Notes: generated by a model from the letters alone, not told the origin. Shown: positions 1 to 9,051, numbered from the stretch's first letter. The stretch is 64,000 bases of DNA from Flavobacteriaceae bacterium (GCA_030683815.1 JAUXPJ010000005.1:62001-126000); one strand, 5' to 3'. A program made the numbers and translations.

Positions 1-297
1 AAAGCTTTTGATGGCAGTGCTGTTATCGGTGAATTTTATCCTAAATCGTCTTTTCAGCATGTGAATAATATCGATTTTTTGCTCTTAAAAAATGGTCAAG
101 AAGTTCAAAAAGGAAATTCAGGAGAAATGCTGTGGAAAATAGATGAGTTAATCAGCTACGTTTCTCAGTTTTTTACGCTTAAAATTGGCGACATTATTTT
201 TACCGGAACACCGGCTGGAGTTGGAAAAGTAAATGCTGGAGATGAATTAATCGGGATGATAAACGGAAAAGAAGCGTTTAAAATTAGTGTAAAATAA
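1..297 (+). CDS. Fumarylacetoacetate hydrolase family protein (C-terminal part, cut by window start)
   Basis: The open frame enters from the left edge, so the gene starts upstream of the window; only the last 98 residues are visible. They hold the FAH-family C-terminal signature FTGTPAGVG followed by a short beta-rich tail, which in this family lines the metal-binding beta-roll. Members hydrolyse or decarboxylate acylpyruvates and related diketo acids (fumarylpyruvate, 5-carboxymethyl-2-hydroxymuconate). The substrate cannot be told from this fragment, and the metal-binding acidic residues lie mostly outside the window. The downstream cinA gene starts only 9 nt after the stop, so the two are probably co-transcribed. 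Confidence 0.8.
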   Translation, partial: KAFDGSAVIGEFYPKSSFQHVNNIDFLLLKNGQEVQKGNSGEMLWKIDELISYVSQFFTLKIGDIIFTGTPAGVGKVNAGDELIGMINGKEAFKISVK

Positions 298-306
298 TCA
301 ACATAG

Positions 307-1563
307 ATGTTAGCTGAAATCATAACCATAGGCGATGAAATTTTAATCGGGCAAATTACCGATACCAATTCGCCGTGGATAGCCATCGAACTCAATAAAA
401 TTGGAATTTCAGTATATCAAATTACGTCTATTTCTGATGAAAAAAATCATATTTTATCTGCTCTAAAAGAAGCAGTTCAAAGAGCTGATATCATTATCAT
501 TACTGGCGGATTGGGCCCTACAAATGATGACATCACTAAAATAACTTTAACCGAATATTTTGAGGATGAACTGGTTTTAAATGAGGAAGTAGAGCATCAG
601 ATTAAACAAATGTTTGAAAAAATAAATTATCCTTTTACAGATATTAATAGGATGCAAGCATTTGTTCCATCAAAATGTATGGTGTTGAAAAATGATTTCG
701 GCACCGCGCCCGGAATGTGGTTTAACTCGGATAAAAAAGTGATTATTTCCTTACCCGGTATCCCTACTGAAATGAAAGGATTGATGTCAGTTAGTGTATT
801 GCCAAAACTTCAAAAAGAGTTTGATTTGCCATTTATCATCCATAAAACAATCAGTACTTATGGAATGGGCGAAAGTATGTTGGCAGATTTGATAAAAGAT
901 TGGGAAAATCAATTGCCAAACTTTATCAAACTAGCTTATTTACCCAATTTCGGAAAAGTACGTTTGCGTTTATCGGCTAAAGGTGCTGATTTTAAAATGC
1001 TTTTAAAGGATGTTCAAAACCAAGTAAATCAGCTAATTCCCATCATTAAACATATTTATATTGGCGAAGAAACGGATACTATTGAAGCAGATTTGGCTAA
1101 CTATTTTACAAAAAATAAACTGACTTTATCAGTAGCAGAAAGTGTTACAGGCGGTAATATTGCCAAGATGATTACTTCTATACCAGGGGCATCTCAATAT
1201 TTTAAAGGAGGTTTGATTGTGTACTCTCAAGAATCCAAAGAAAATATTTTAAATATCAACCCTGAATTAATAGACAAATATTCAACAGTTAGTAAAGAGG
1301 TGGCTGAGTCAATGGCGTTAGAAGTTCAAAAATTATTAAAATCAGATTACGCCATCGCGACCACTGGAAATGCTGGTCCGACCACAGAATTGAACAGTAA
1401 AGAAGTCGGACAAGTATTTATTGCCGTTGCAACACCAAAAAACCTTATTGTAGAAGAATTTAACTTTGGAAATTCGCGTGAAAAAACGATACAAAGAGCT
1501 TCTAATAAAGCTTTTGAAATGCTGAGAAAAGAAATTTTAAAAAACAATGAAAATAGTTTGTGA
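307..1563 (+). CDS. cinA: CinA family protein (competence/damage-inducible protein A; NMN deamidase)
   Basis: Full-length two-domain CinA of 418 residues. Residues 1 to about 170 form the MoaB/MogA-like (molybdopterin-binding) fold, beginning with AEIITIGDEILIGQ and including ITGGLGPTNDD. Residues about 255-410 form the CinA C-terminal domain, with the motif AESVTGG and a later TGNAGPT. In other bacteria the C-terminal domain hydrolyses nicotinamide mononucleotide to nicotinate mononucleotide in the pyridine nucleotide cycle, and the N-terminal domain can have ADP-ribose pyrophosphatase activity. The start ATG lies 9 nt after the upstream FAH-family gene, so an operon is likely. A ribosomal protein operon with its own probable promoter follows. 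Confidence 0.93.
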   Translation: MLAEIITIGDEILIGQITDTNSPWIAIELNKIGISVYQITSISDEKNHILSALKEAVQRADIIIITGGLGPTNDDITKITLTEYFEDELVLNEEVEHQIKQMFEKINYPFTDINRMQAFVPSKCMVLKNDFGTAPGMWFNSDKKVIISLPGIPTEMKGLMSVSVLPKLQKEFDLPFIIHKTISTYGMGESMLADLIKDWENQLPNFIKLAYLPNFGKVRLRLSAKGADFKMLLKDVQNQVNQLIPIIKHIYIGEETDTIEADLANYFTKNKLTLSVAESVTGGNIAKMITSIPGASQYFKGGLIVYSQESKENILNINPELIDKYSTVSKEVAESMALEVQKLLKSDYAIATTGNAGPTTELNSKEVGQVFIAVATPKNLIVEEFNFGNSREKTIQRASNKAFEMLRKEILKNNENSL

Positions 1564-1580
1564 GTTTTTTAAAATATTCG

Positions 1581-1588
1581 TTAATTTG
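1581..1588 (+). promoter_or_regulatory. Probable promoter (-7 box) of rpmB-rpmG-DUF4295 operon
   Basis: TTAATTTG followed by C matches the Bacteroidota -7 consensus TAnnTTTG at seven of eight positions and lies 38 nt before the rpmB ATG. No convincing TTG -33 element is visible at the usual distance. This is inferred from the motif and position only. Confidence 0.4.
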
Positions 1589-1625
1589 CACCTCATTTTA
1601 AGAGAATAATAAAACTGTTTAGAAG

Positions 1626-1862
1626 ATGTCTAGAGTTTGTGAACTTACAGGGAAAAAAGCAATGGTTGGAAACAACGTTTCTCACGCAGTAAACAGAACC
1701 AAAAGAAGGTTCAATGTTAATTTAATGAAAAAACGTTTTTATATTCCTGAGGAAGATAAATGGGTTACATTAAAAGTTTCGGCTAATGCTTTGAAAACGA
1801 TTAATAAAAACGGAATCACAGCGGTTCTAAAAGAAGCAAAAGAGAAAGGTTATTTAAAATAA
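1626..1862 (+). CDS. rpmB: 50S ribosomal protein L28 (bL28)
   Basis: A 78-residue basic protein with the L28 family start [20 protein letters not shown] and the conserved [11 protein letters not shown] segment. It is a structural protein of the large ribosomal subunit near the E site. The length matches the family. It is first in a cluster with rpmG (29 nt downstream) and the DUF4295 gene, a standard order in Flavobacteriia. No Shine-Dalgarno sequence precedes the start, as is usual in this phylum. Confidence 0.98.
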   Translation: MSRVCELTGKKAMVGNNVSHAVNRTKRRFNVNLMKKRFYIPEEDKWVTLKVSANALKTINKNGITAVLKEAKEKGYLK

Positions 1863-1891
1863 TAACATCATCGCATTAAAAGCATTAAGTA

Positions 1892-2080
1892 ATGGCAAAG
1901 AAGAGCAAAGGAAATAGAATTCAAGTAATATTAGAGTGTACAGAACACAAAACTTCTGGTGTTGCAGGAACATCAAGATATGTTACCAAAAAGAATAAAA
2001 AGAATACACCAGACAGAATGGAGTTGAAAAAATTCAACCCAATTTTGAAGAAAGTAACTGTTCATAAAGAAATTAAATAG
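1892..2080 (+). CDS. rpmG: 50S ribosomal protein L33 (bL33)
   Basis: A 62-residue basic protein with the L33 core [14 protein letters not shown] and the C-terminal [10 protein letters not shown] motif. It contains a single cysteine, so it is the zinc-independent (C-minus) form rather than the CXXC...CXXC type. It is part of the large subunit near the E-site tRNA. It sits between rpmB and a 50-residue basic protein whose start is 8 nt downstream, so all three should be translated from one mRNA. Confidence 0.98.
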   Translation: MAKKSKGNRIQVILECTEHKTSGVAGTSRYVTKKNKKNTPDRMELKKFNPILKKVTVHKEIK

Positions 2081-2088
2081 ATTAGGAC

Positions 2089-2241
2089 ATGGCAAAGAAA
2101 GTAGTAGCATCGTTACAAACAAGCTCAAAAAGATTATCAAAAGCTATCAAAATGGTAAGATCTCCTAAAACAGGTGCCTACACTTTTGTAGAAGAGATTA
2201 TGGTTCCTGAAAAAGTAGACGAATTTTTAGCTAAAAAATAA
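2089..2241 (+). CDS. DUF4295 family protein, small basic ribosome-associated protein (possible bL38)
   Basis: A 50-residue, lysine-rich protein starting MAKKVVASLQTSSKRLSKAI and ending with EKVDEFLAKK. It matches my knowledge of the Bacteroidota-specific DUF4295 family, which sits between rpmG and ftsY. Start ATG is 8 nt after the rpmG stop and a strong hairpin terminator follows, so it is the last gene of the ribosomal protein operon. A Bacteroidota-specific large-subunit protein named bL38 was reported in the Flavobacterium johnsoniae ribosome structure; this gene is a good candidate for it by size, charge and neighbours, but I cannot confirm the identity from sequence alone. Confidence 0.88.
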   Translation: MAKKVVASLQTSSKRLSKAIKMVRSPKTGAYTFVEEIMVPEKVDEFLAKK

Positions 2242-2263
2242 GCTACTTTTTATAAAATATACG

Positions 2264-2301
2264 AAGCTACTTTCAGTAAAAGAAAGTAGCTTTTCTTTTT
2301 T
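2264..2301 (+). terminator. Rho-independent terminator of the rpmB operon
   Basis: A perfect 11-bp inverted repeat (2264-2274 and 2282-2292; core GCTACTTTC) with a 7-nt loop is followed by a T-rich run. The T-run merges directly into the TATATTTG promoter box of ftsY. Confidence 0.85.
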
Positions 2302-2308
2302 ATATTTG
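2301..2308 (+). promoter_or_regulatory. ftsY promoter, -7 box TATATTTG
   Basis: Exact TAnnTTTG match 29 nt before the ftsY start, directly after the T-run of the upstream terminator. No clear TTG -33 element is seen because that position is occupied by the terminator stem. Confidence 0.6.
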
Positions 2309-2337
2309 CATCAATTGAAATAGATTATAAATAAAAC

Positions 2338-3291
2338 ATGAGTTTATTCAGAAATATATTTTCGAAAGAAAAAAAAGAAACCTTAGACAAAGGTTTAGAG
2401 TTGACCAAAACTTCTTTTTTTGGTAAAATCAGTAAAATAGTTGCAGGTAAATCTACGGTTGATGATGATGTGTTGGATGAATTAGAAGAGGTGCTTATTT
2501 CTTCGGATGTAGGCGTTCATACAACCCTTAAAATAATCGAAAGAATTCAAGCCAGAGTTCATAAGGATAAATATTTGGGAACCAATGAACTCAATCAACT
2601 CTTAAGAGAAGAAATTGCGGGTTTACTTTCAGAATCTAATACTAAAGATGAAGTCGATTTTTCTATTCCAAATAACGCAAAACCTTATGTAATAATGGTT
2701 GTGGGTGTTAACGGAGTTGGAAAAACAACCACTATTGGCAAGTTGGCTTCACACTACAAAAAAAACGGTAAAAAGGTAATTTTAGGCGCCGCTGATACTT
2801 TTAGAGCCGCCGCCATTGACCAACTTCAAGTTTGGGCACAACGTGTTGATGTGCCAATTGTAAAACAACAAATGGGAAGTGATCCGGCTTCGGTGGCTTA
2901 TGATACACTCAATTCGGCAGTGGCTCAAAATGCGGATGTCGTGATTATTGATACCGCCGGACGGCTTCACAACAAAGTCAATTTAATGAATGAGTTGACC
3001 AAAATTAAAATGGTGATGAAAAAGGTAATTTCCGATGCTCCACACGAAGTGCTGTTGGTGTTGGATGGTTCTACCGGTCAAAATGCTTTTGAACAAGCCA
3101 AACAATTTACCTTGGCAACTGAAGTTACTGCTTTGGCAGTCACAAAATTAGATGGAACAGCAAAAGGTGGTGTTGTCATCGGAATATCCGATCAGTTTCA
3201 AATTCCGGTTAAATATATCGGTGTTGGCGAAGGTATCGATGATTTACAAGTATTCAATAAGATAGAATTTGTAGATTCCTTTTTTAAGTAA
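2338..3291 (+). CDS. ftsY: Signal recognition particle receptor FtsY
   Basis: SRP-family GTPase of 317 residues that docks SRP-bound ribosomes at the inner membrane. Residues 1 to about 105 are the helical N domain; the long acidic A domain of the E. coli protein is absent, as is usual in this group. The G domain shows the P-loop GVNGVGKT at 123-130, the DTFRAAA segment near 153, DTAGR at 205-209 and TKLDGTAKGG near 268. It has its own promoter and stands between the ribosomal protein operon and a lipoprotein amidase gene. Confidence 0.97.
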   Translation: MSLFRNIFSKEKKETLDKGLELTKTSFFGKISKIVAGKSTVDDDVLDELEEVLISSDVGVHTTLKIIERIQARVHKDKYLGTNELNQLLREEIAGLLSESNTKDEVDFSIPNNAKPYVIMVVGVNGVGKTTTIGKLASHYKKNGKKVILGAADTFRAAAIDQLQVWAQRVDVPIVKQQMGSDPASVAYDTLNSAVAQNADVVIIDTAGRLHNKVNLMNELTKIKMVMKKVISDAPHEVLLVLDGSTGQNAFEQAKQFTLATEVTALAVTKLDGTAKGGVVIGISDQFQIPVKYIGVGEGIDDLQVFNKIEFVDSFFK

Positions 3292-3387
3292 AATAACATT
3301 TATAATCAGTTAAAAGACCTCTTATGTTTTCAAAAATATAAAAGTTTTTTTGTTTTTATTTTCTACTTTTAATAAAAAATATCACCC

Positions 3388-5037
3388 ATGCAAAAAATAG
3401 CATTAATAGTTACCGTAATATTTCTGATGATTTCCTGTAAAGTGAAACAATCCCCCATTGTATTTACTAAATATGATGAAACTTTTGAAATTGCCGAACA
3501 GCAAAATCATGAAATAAAAAGAATGCAATTAAAGCTCATCCAATCAAAATATTTGGATATGAATGAAGTTTTTAAGCCCTTTGAAAAAGAATTATCCTAT
3601 TTTTCCGAAGCTGATTATCAACAATTAAAACCATTGATTGTAGAGCAAGATATTCCTTCCATCCAACAATCAGTAAAAAATGGCATCTTGACGTATGAAA
3701 AAATCACCTTATTTTATTTATACAGAATCAGAAAATTTGAAAGTGACAATCAGTTGGCCTTACATACTATTATTGCTTTAAATCCGAATATCATTAAAGA
3801 AGCACGAGAAAAAGATAGAAATCGTCCCAAAAACACCATTTATACTTTGTATGGCTTGCCGATTCTATTGAAAGACAACATTAATACCAAAGGATTGCCT
3901 ACTACTGCCGGCGCTTTTGCTTTGATTGATAATAAAAATACCGATGATGCTTTTATCGTTAAAAGGATAAAAGAAAATGGAGCGCTGATTTTAGGAAAGG
4001 TAAATTTAAGTGAATGGGCTTATTATTTTTGTAGCGGATGTCCGGTTGGATACAGCGCTGTGGGCGGACAAACATTAAATCCTTACGGCAGAAAAATTTT
4101 TGAAACTGGTGGCTCAAGTGCCGGAAGCGGAGTAGCAGTCGCTGCAAATTTTGCCATTGCGGCAGTTGGAACAGAAACTTCGGGTTCTATTTTATCACCG
4201 GCCAGTAAAAATTCAGTAGTCGGATTTAAACCAACCGTTGGTTTGTTGAGCAGAAGCGGAATTGTCCCCATTTCAAGCACTTTGGATACGCCCGGTCCTA
4301 TGACCAAAAATGTGATAGACAATGCCATTTTATTAGCCTCAATGAACGGTGAAGATGTTGAGGATGTGGTTACCAAAAATGTAATTAGAAATACTGATTA
4401 TTTACAAGAATTAACTTCTTCAACCCTTAAAGGAAAGCGATTGGGAGTTTTTAAGCAGTTATTAAATGATTCCATTTACGCAAAAACAATTCGTAAAATT
4501 AAGGAGGCGGGCGCTGAAATAATTGAATTTGACCCGCCAAAAGTTACTTTAAACAACTTTTCGACCTTGTTAAATATCGATATGAAAAATGACTTACCAC
4601 ATTATCTTCAAAATTTTGCCGATAAAAATATGAAGTTAAAATCGGTACAAGAGGTAGTTAATTTTAATCAGTTAGATTCAATAAACAGAGCACCATATCA
4701 ACAGCAATTATTAGTCGGAATTGTAAAAGATACCACCTCAACGGCAAGTTTTAATCAAATCAAACAAAATTTAAAAACTGCCGGACTCACTTATTTCAAT
4801 ACTCCGATGGATGAATATAAGTTGGATGCAATTTTATCAATCAACAATAATCATGCGGGTTTTGCGGCAGTTGCCCAATATCCGTGTTTAACAGTTCCGA
4901 TGGGATTCACTAAAAATGGCGAGCCCACCAGTTTAACTTTTATTGCAAAACCTTATCAGGAAAAACAGCTTTTACAAATGGCTTATGCTTTTGAACAGTT
5001 GACAAAAATTAGGAAACTTCCAGAAAATTATCGTTAA
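3388..5037 (+). CDS. Amidase signature family lipoprotein
   Basis: A 549-residue protein with a type II signal peptide; the lipobox ends at Cys17 (LMISCK), so it is probably a membrane-anchored periplasmic lipoprotein. The amidase signature triad is visible: Lys162 in LLKDNIN, cis-Ser243 in GGSSAGSG, and nucleophile Ser267 in GTETSGS. It resembles the branch of amidases related to GatA and peptide amidases, but because it is exported it is not the tRNA amidotransferase subunit. The natural substrate is unknown; C-terminal amides of peptides or envelope amides are possibilities. It stands alone between ftsY and rimO, with 96 nt upstream and a promoter for rimO downstream. Confidence 0.88.
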   Translation: MQKIALIVTVIFLMISCKVKQSPIVFTKYDETFEIAEQQNHEIKRMQLKLIQSKYLDMNEVFKPFEKELSYFSEADYQQLKPLIVEQDIPSIQQSVKNGILTYEKITLFYLYRIRKFESDNQLALHTIIALNPNIIKEAREKDRNRPKNTIYTLYGLPILLKDNINTKGLPTTAGAFALIDNKNTDDAFIVKRIKENGALILGKVNLSEWAYYFCSGCPVGYSAVGGQTLNPYGRKIFETGGSSAGSGVAVAANFAIAAVGTETSGSILSPASKNSVVGFKPTVGLLSRSGIVPISSTLDTPGPMTKNVIDNAILLASMNGEDVEDVVTKNVIRNTDYLQELTSSTLKGKRLGVFKQLLNDSIYAKTIRKIKEAGAEIIEFDPPKVTLNNFSTLLNIDMKNDLPHYLQNFADKNMKLKSVQEVVNFNQLDSINRAPYQQQLLVGIVKDTTSTASFNQIKQNLKTAGLTYFNTPMDEYKLDAILSINNNHAGFAAVAQYPCLTVPMGFTKNGEPTSLTFIAKPYQEKQLLQMAYAFEQLTKIRKLPENYR

Positions 5038-5051
5038 AGAGTTAGTGTAAA

Positions 5052-5084
5052 TTGATGGTATCCTGCTGAAAAGTAGTACTTTTG
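5052..5084 (+). promoter_or_regulatory. rimO promoter (TTG-N22-TACTTTTG)
   Basis: A TTG at 5052-5054 lies 22 nt before the -7 box TACTTTTG at 5077-5084, which is 16 nt before the ATG. Both elements match the Bacteroidota housekeeping promoter. Confidence 0.65.
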
Positions 5085-5100
5085 CACTCTTTAAACATTA

Positions 5101-6417
5101 ATGATGCGAACAAAATCACCCAATAAAAATAAAATAAACATTGTTACTTTAGGATGTTCCAAAAATGTGTACGATTCTGAAGTTTTGATGGGACAATTAA
5201 AAGCCAACAACAAAGAAGTAGTGCATGAAGATGCCAAAGAAGAAGGTAATATTGTGGTCATCAATACCTGCGGATTTATAGGCGATGCCAAAGAAGAATC
5301 CATCAATACCATTCTTCATTTTGTCGATAAAAAAGAACGCGGACTTGTAGATAAAGTTTTTGTTACCGGTTGTTTAAGTGAGCGTTATAAAGCTGATTTA
5401 ATAAAAGAAATTCCCAATGTTGATGCTTATTTTGGCACTCATGATTTACCGCTGTTATTGAAAGCATTGCGGGCTGATTATAAACATGAATTAGTAGGAG
5501 AACGCCTGCTAACCACCCCAAAACATTATGCCTATTTAAAAATTGCCGAAGGTTGTGACCGCCCTTGTTCTTTTTGTGCGATTCCGTTAATGCGCGGAAA
5601 ACATATTTCTACACCTATCGAAAATTTAGTTATTGAAACCCAAAAATTAGCTGCAAAAGGCGTAAAAGAATTAATTTTAATTGCACAAGATTTAACCTAT
5701 TACGGGCTCGATATGTACAACAAACGCGCATTGGCAGATTTGCTGAAAGAATTGGTTAAAGTCGATGGAATTGAGTGGATTCGTCTGCATTATGCTTTTC
5801 CAACCGGATTCCCGGAGGATGTACTTCAAGCGATGAAATCCGAACCCAAAATTTGTAATTATATCGATATTCCTTTGCAACACATCAATGATGAGATTTT
5901 ACAATCGATGCGTCGCGGAACATCGCATCAAAAAACCACCCAGTTAATTCATAAATTCAGGACGATTGTTCCTGAAATGGCTATCAGAACAACCTTAATT
6001 GTTGGATATCCCAACGAAACGGAAGCGCAGTTTGATGAATTAAAACAATGGGTTCAAGAAATGCAATTTGAACGATTGGGTGTTTTTGCCTATTCGCATG
6101 AAGAAGATACACACGCCGCAACTTTAGAAGATAATGTGCCGGATGAAGTTAAAAAACAACGCGTTGCAGAGATTATGGACATCCAATCGCAAATTTCATT
6201 GGAGTTAAATCAGCAAAAAATAGGAAAGATTTTTAGATGTTTATTTGATAGAAAAGAAGGGAATTATTTCTACGGAAGAACCGAATTTGATTCTCCGGAT
6301 GTTGACAATGAAGTCTTGGTAGATGCCACCCAATATTATGTTCAAATAGGACAATTTATTGATATTGAAATAACAGAAGCTACCGAATATGACTTGGAAG
6401 GTGTTCCAGTAAAATAA
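5101..6417 (+). CDS. rimO: Ribosomal protein S12 methylthiotransferase RimO
   Basis: A radical SAM methylthiotransferase of 438 residues that adds a methylthio group to the conserved aspartate of ribosomal protein uS12. N-terminal UPF0004 domain with cluster ligands Cys19 (TLGCSKN), Cys57 (NTCGFI) and Cys91 (TGCLSE). The radical SAM core has CDRPCSFC, with ligands Cys152, Cys156 and Cys159. The C-terminal part contains the TRAM domain. The LGCSKN and GCDRPCSFC context separates RimO from MiaB. A clear promoter precedes it and a bidirectional palindromic terminator follows. Confidence 0.96.
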   Translation: MMRTKSPNKNKINIVTLGCSKNVYDSEVLMGQLKANNKEVVHEDAKEEGNIVVINTCGFIGDAKEESINTILHFVDKKERGLVDKVFVTGCLSERYKADLIKEIPNVDAYFGTHDLPLLLKALRADYKHELVGERLLTTPKHYAYLKIAEGCDRPCSFCAIPLMRGKHISTPIENLVIETQKLAAKGVKELILIAQDLTYYGLDMYNKRALADLLKELVKVDGIEWIRLHYAFPTGFPEDVLQAMKSEPKICNYIDIPLQHINDEILQSMRRGTSHQKTTQLIHKFRTIVPEMAIRTTLIVGYPNETEAQFDELKQWVQEMQFERLGVFAYSHEEDTHAATLEDNVPDEVKKQRVAEIMDIQSQISLELNQQKIGKIFRCLFDRKEGNYFYGRTEFDSPDVDNEVLVDATQYYVQIGQFIDIEITEATEYDLEGVPVK

Positions 6418-6444
6418 AAAAAGAGGCCATGGCCTCTTTTTTTT
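6416..6444. terminator. Bidirectional terminator between rimO and the M14 peptidase gene
   Basis: A fully palindromic stem (core AAGAGGCCATGGCCTCTT) is flanked by A-runs on the left and T-runs on the right. It can terminate the convergent transcripts on both strands. Confidence 0.85.
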
Positions 6445-6458
6445 GATAGTTTAAAATA

Positions 6459-8933
6459 TTAATAATGGTTGTTGGTTAAAAAAACTGCATTCACAAAAAA
6501 CAATCTTCCTCCTTCCCAAAATCCTCTAAATAACGAATTATCAACCATATAAATAACACTTCCGTCACCCATAGATTCTTCAGCAAAAACAAAAGAATCT
6601 CCTATATTTTTGAGAGCATCTTTTCCTGCATAGCCCGCAAATGGTTGTGGATTATTTCCTAAATAAGAAACGTTAAAGCCTCTTTTTAGATAAGGAAAAG
6701 CTTGGCTTCCTAATTTTAAAGTGAAATAATGAGTGCCCAAACCAAAAGCCATTGGATGAGAATTATCTACGATAGTTTTAAATACAGCTCCTGTGATTTC
6801 TTTTTTCATCTGCTCATTTTCCACCTCTTTATACGGAGTTAAGGTTGGTTTGTCTTTTTCTTCCTCTTTTTTAAAGTTTTTAATCGCAAAATCAGCATGA
6901 TCAGCAAATCGATTTAAAGCACTTCCCATCACAATTAATTTCCCCCCATTTTTTATCCAAGTTTGAATTTCAGTCAATTTTAAATCGCTGATAATTTTTT
7001 GATAATTGCCTGAAGGTAAAATTAATACCGTATAATTGGCCAATTGTATTTTGTCAAAATAATCGCTTCCAATGATATTAATTGGATACTGAATTTGTTG
7101 CTCAAACAAATGCCAAACTTCGCCAAAAGCATACGGACTAACGCCAGATCCTGTTAAAACTGCAATTTTAGCCGGTTGAATTAATTTGACAGTAGAAGCG
7201 CCAAAATCGGAACCTGAGTTTACCATTCCAGAATTGACTTCGGTTAAACTCCGTTGGTGTTGGTTAGCAAGGGTTTCTAAAATAGTTGATAAATTAGAAA
7301 TGTGTTGGTTATCGGTTCTTGTAATAATCAATGAACCTGACTCAAAGGTCTGATTTTGAATGTTAAAAGGAGTTTCACTAAAGCGTACTTTTATGTCATT
7401 TTTAATTAAAGAAGCTAAAAAACGTGCATCATTTAAATGATTCCATTTGCTGATATACGCATACGAATTTTGTGTTAAGGTATTTTTAACTTCTACAAAT
7501 TTTTCAAATGGTTTATCGGCAACTTCCGAATAGGATGCAATGGCTTCTAAACCATGCGCATACGGTAAAGACCAAGCTGTAATATCATAGGTTTTGATAT
7601 TTTCCAATTTAGATTGCGGTTCAAAAAGCACTTTTACCATCTTCCCTTTGGGCTGATTGGCTTGAATGACCAAACTATTTTCAGCAATAGAAAATGTCCC
7701 GATTGTTCCACTTACATAGTCAAAACCTTTTACTTTGGATGATTTAGTTAACTGATATTCAATTTTATGTAAATCCAACAAGTTGGTTAATGTTTGTAAT
7801 TGATCTGTATTTTTAGAATTGATTACATAGCTTTTATAAGTATGATTGGTGTTATTTTTAAAGAATTGTTGAAACTCTTCAACCAATTTTTTTCGATTTA
7901 AATAAGCCGTTTCTACAGCCGATAAACTGGCAGTTTTTTGATGTTCAATTCGTTCTTTTAAAGTTAAAAGATGTCCTTCTTGGTTTAAGACGGCTAACCC
8001 ACCTCTGCTATTCCCCGCTTTTTCTAAAGTCATTCCAATAGCGCCCATAAAAGTGGGATAAGTGTCGCCGTAACTTGGATAAAATAAATCGAAGCGCTCT
8101 TTGGTGAAATACAACCAGCCATTTTTATCAAAATAATTGGCGGTATTTTTTCCATATTTTTGTTGAAATTCTCGTTGCCAAGGCGTTATAATTTCGTGAA
8201 AAGGTTCGGCTGCCGGAGCAAAATAGTAGGGTTCATTAATACCTTGTTCGTGCACATCTGCATGTACATGGGGCATCCATTGTTGGTATAGTTTGATACG
8301 ATTTTTAGTTTCAGTTTGAGTTGCCCAAACCCAGTCTCTATTCAAATCAAAGAAATAATGATTAGGTCTTCCTCCAGGCCAACGTTCATTGTGTTCTAGA
8401 GATTCAATATTTGTGTTAATTTGCTCGTTTCTAACTTCATAGAACCAATTCACATAACGTTCTCTACCATCCGGATTAGAACAAGGATCAATAATAACTA
8501 CGGTATTATTTAACCAATCGGTATTTTTTGTCAATAAATCATACGCCACTTGCATAGCCGTTTCGGTTCCTGATGCTTCATTTCCATGAACATTAAAACT
8601 CAACCAAACTATCGGAATATCGGTTGATGCTGTCGAATTTTTGTCTAATCCGGCACTTTGTAAATGATTTTTTTTGATGGATTCTAGGTTTTTTATATTA
8701 TTATCCGATGATATAAAAACCGTGTAAAGTGGTCTATTTTCATAGGTTTCCCCGTAATATTCCATGGTAACTTTTGGCGAATTGGCTAAGTATTTAAAAT
8801 ACGATTCTACCTGTGGAAGTCGGGAAAATTTACTTCCTAATTCATATCCTAAGAAGGAATCCGGAGAAACTAAATTTTGTGATTGAACAGAAAAGAAACA
8901 TAAAATAAAGAAGTAAAAAATTATTTTTTTCAT
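6459..8933 (-). CDS. Secreted M14 family zinc carboxypeptidase with C-terminal amidotransferase-like domain
   Basis: An 824-residue exported protein (signal peptide about 1-18, ending SVQSQ). The zinc ligands of the M14 fold are visible: His116 and Glu119 in HGNEASG, and His228 in ADVHEQG; the catalytic glutamate is probably Glu304 in MTLEKAG. Residues about 580-700 (IAVLTGSGVSPYAFGEVWHLF and LILPSG) look like a class I glutamine-amidotransferase-like fold, without an obvious nucleophilic cysteine. It probably trims peptides or cell-wall fragments outside the inner membrane. A paralogue of the same architecture occurs at 60242-62764. It is single-cistron, with its own promoter and terminator. 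Confidence 0.9.
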   Translation of the reverse strand: MKKIIFYFFILCFFSVQSQNLVSPDSFLGYELGSKFSRLPQVESYFKYLANSPKVTMEYYGETYENRPLYTVFISSDNNIKNLESIKKNHLQSAGLDKNSTASTDIPIVWLSFNVHGNEASGTETAMQVAYDLLTKNTDWLNNTVVIIDPCSNPDGRERYVNWFYEVRNEQINTNIESLEHNERWPGGRPNHYFFDLNRDWVWATQTETKNRIKLYQQWMPHVHADVHEQGINEPYYFAPAAEPFHEIITPWQREFQQKYGKNTANYFDKNGWLYFTKERFDLFYPSYGDTYPTFMGAIGMTLEKAGNSRGGLAVLNQEGHLLTLKERIEHQKTASLSAVETAYLNRKKLVEEFQQFFKNNTNHTYKSYVINSKNTDQLQTLTNLLDLHKIEYQLTKSSKVKGFDYVSGTIGTFSIAENSLVIQANQPKGKMVKVLFEPQSKLENIKTYDITAWSLPYAHGLEAIASYSEVADKPFEKFVEVKNTLTQNSYAYISKWNHLNDARFLASLIKNDIKVRFSETPFNIQNQTFESGSLIITRTDNQHISNLSTILETLANQHQRSLTEVNSGMVNSGSDFGASTVKLIQPAKIAVLTGSGVSPYAFGEVWHLFEQQIQYPINIIGSDYFDKIQLANYTVLILPSGNYQKIISDLKLTEIQTWIKNGGKLIVMGSALNRFADHADFAIKNFKKEEEKDKPTLTPYKEVENEQMKKEITGAVFKTIVDNSHPMAFGLGTHYFTLKLGSQAFPYLKRGFNVSYLGNNPQPFAGYAGKDALKNIGDSFVFAEESMGDGSVIYMVDNSLFRGFWEGGRLFFVNAVFLTNNHY

Positions 8934-8962
8934 TAGATGGAAAGTTTGAGATGTTTAGAATT

Positions 8963-8970
8963 CAAACCTA
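8963..8970 (-). promoter_or_regulatory. Promoter -7 box TAGGTTTG for the M14 peptidase gene
   Basis: Read on the minus strand this is an exact TAnnTTTG match 29 nt before the start codon. The divergent methyltransferase gene uses the identical box TAGGTTTG. Confidence 0.55.
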
Positions 8971-9043
8971 TAAAAAAAATATAAGAGAGCTCTTGTAAAA
9001 TGATATTTTTTTTAAATCAATCTCTCAACTTCTAAATATTGTT

Positions 9044-9051
9044 TAGGTTTG
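9044..9051 (+). promoter_or_regulatory. Promoter -7 box TAGGTTTG for the methyltransferase-bshC operon
   Basis: Exact TAnnTTTG match 19 nt before the ATG at 9071. No clear -33 TTG is present at 19-23 nt upstream. Confidence 0.55.

Noticed and set aside
4083-4376. Long antisense frames within amidase, pntB, helicase and other genes
   Set aside because: They are shadows in the opposite strand of well-supported genes; no signals or family matches.
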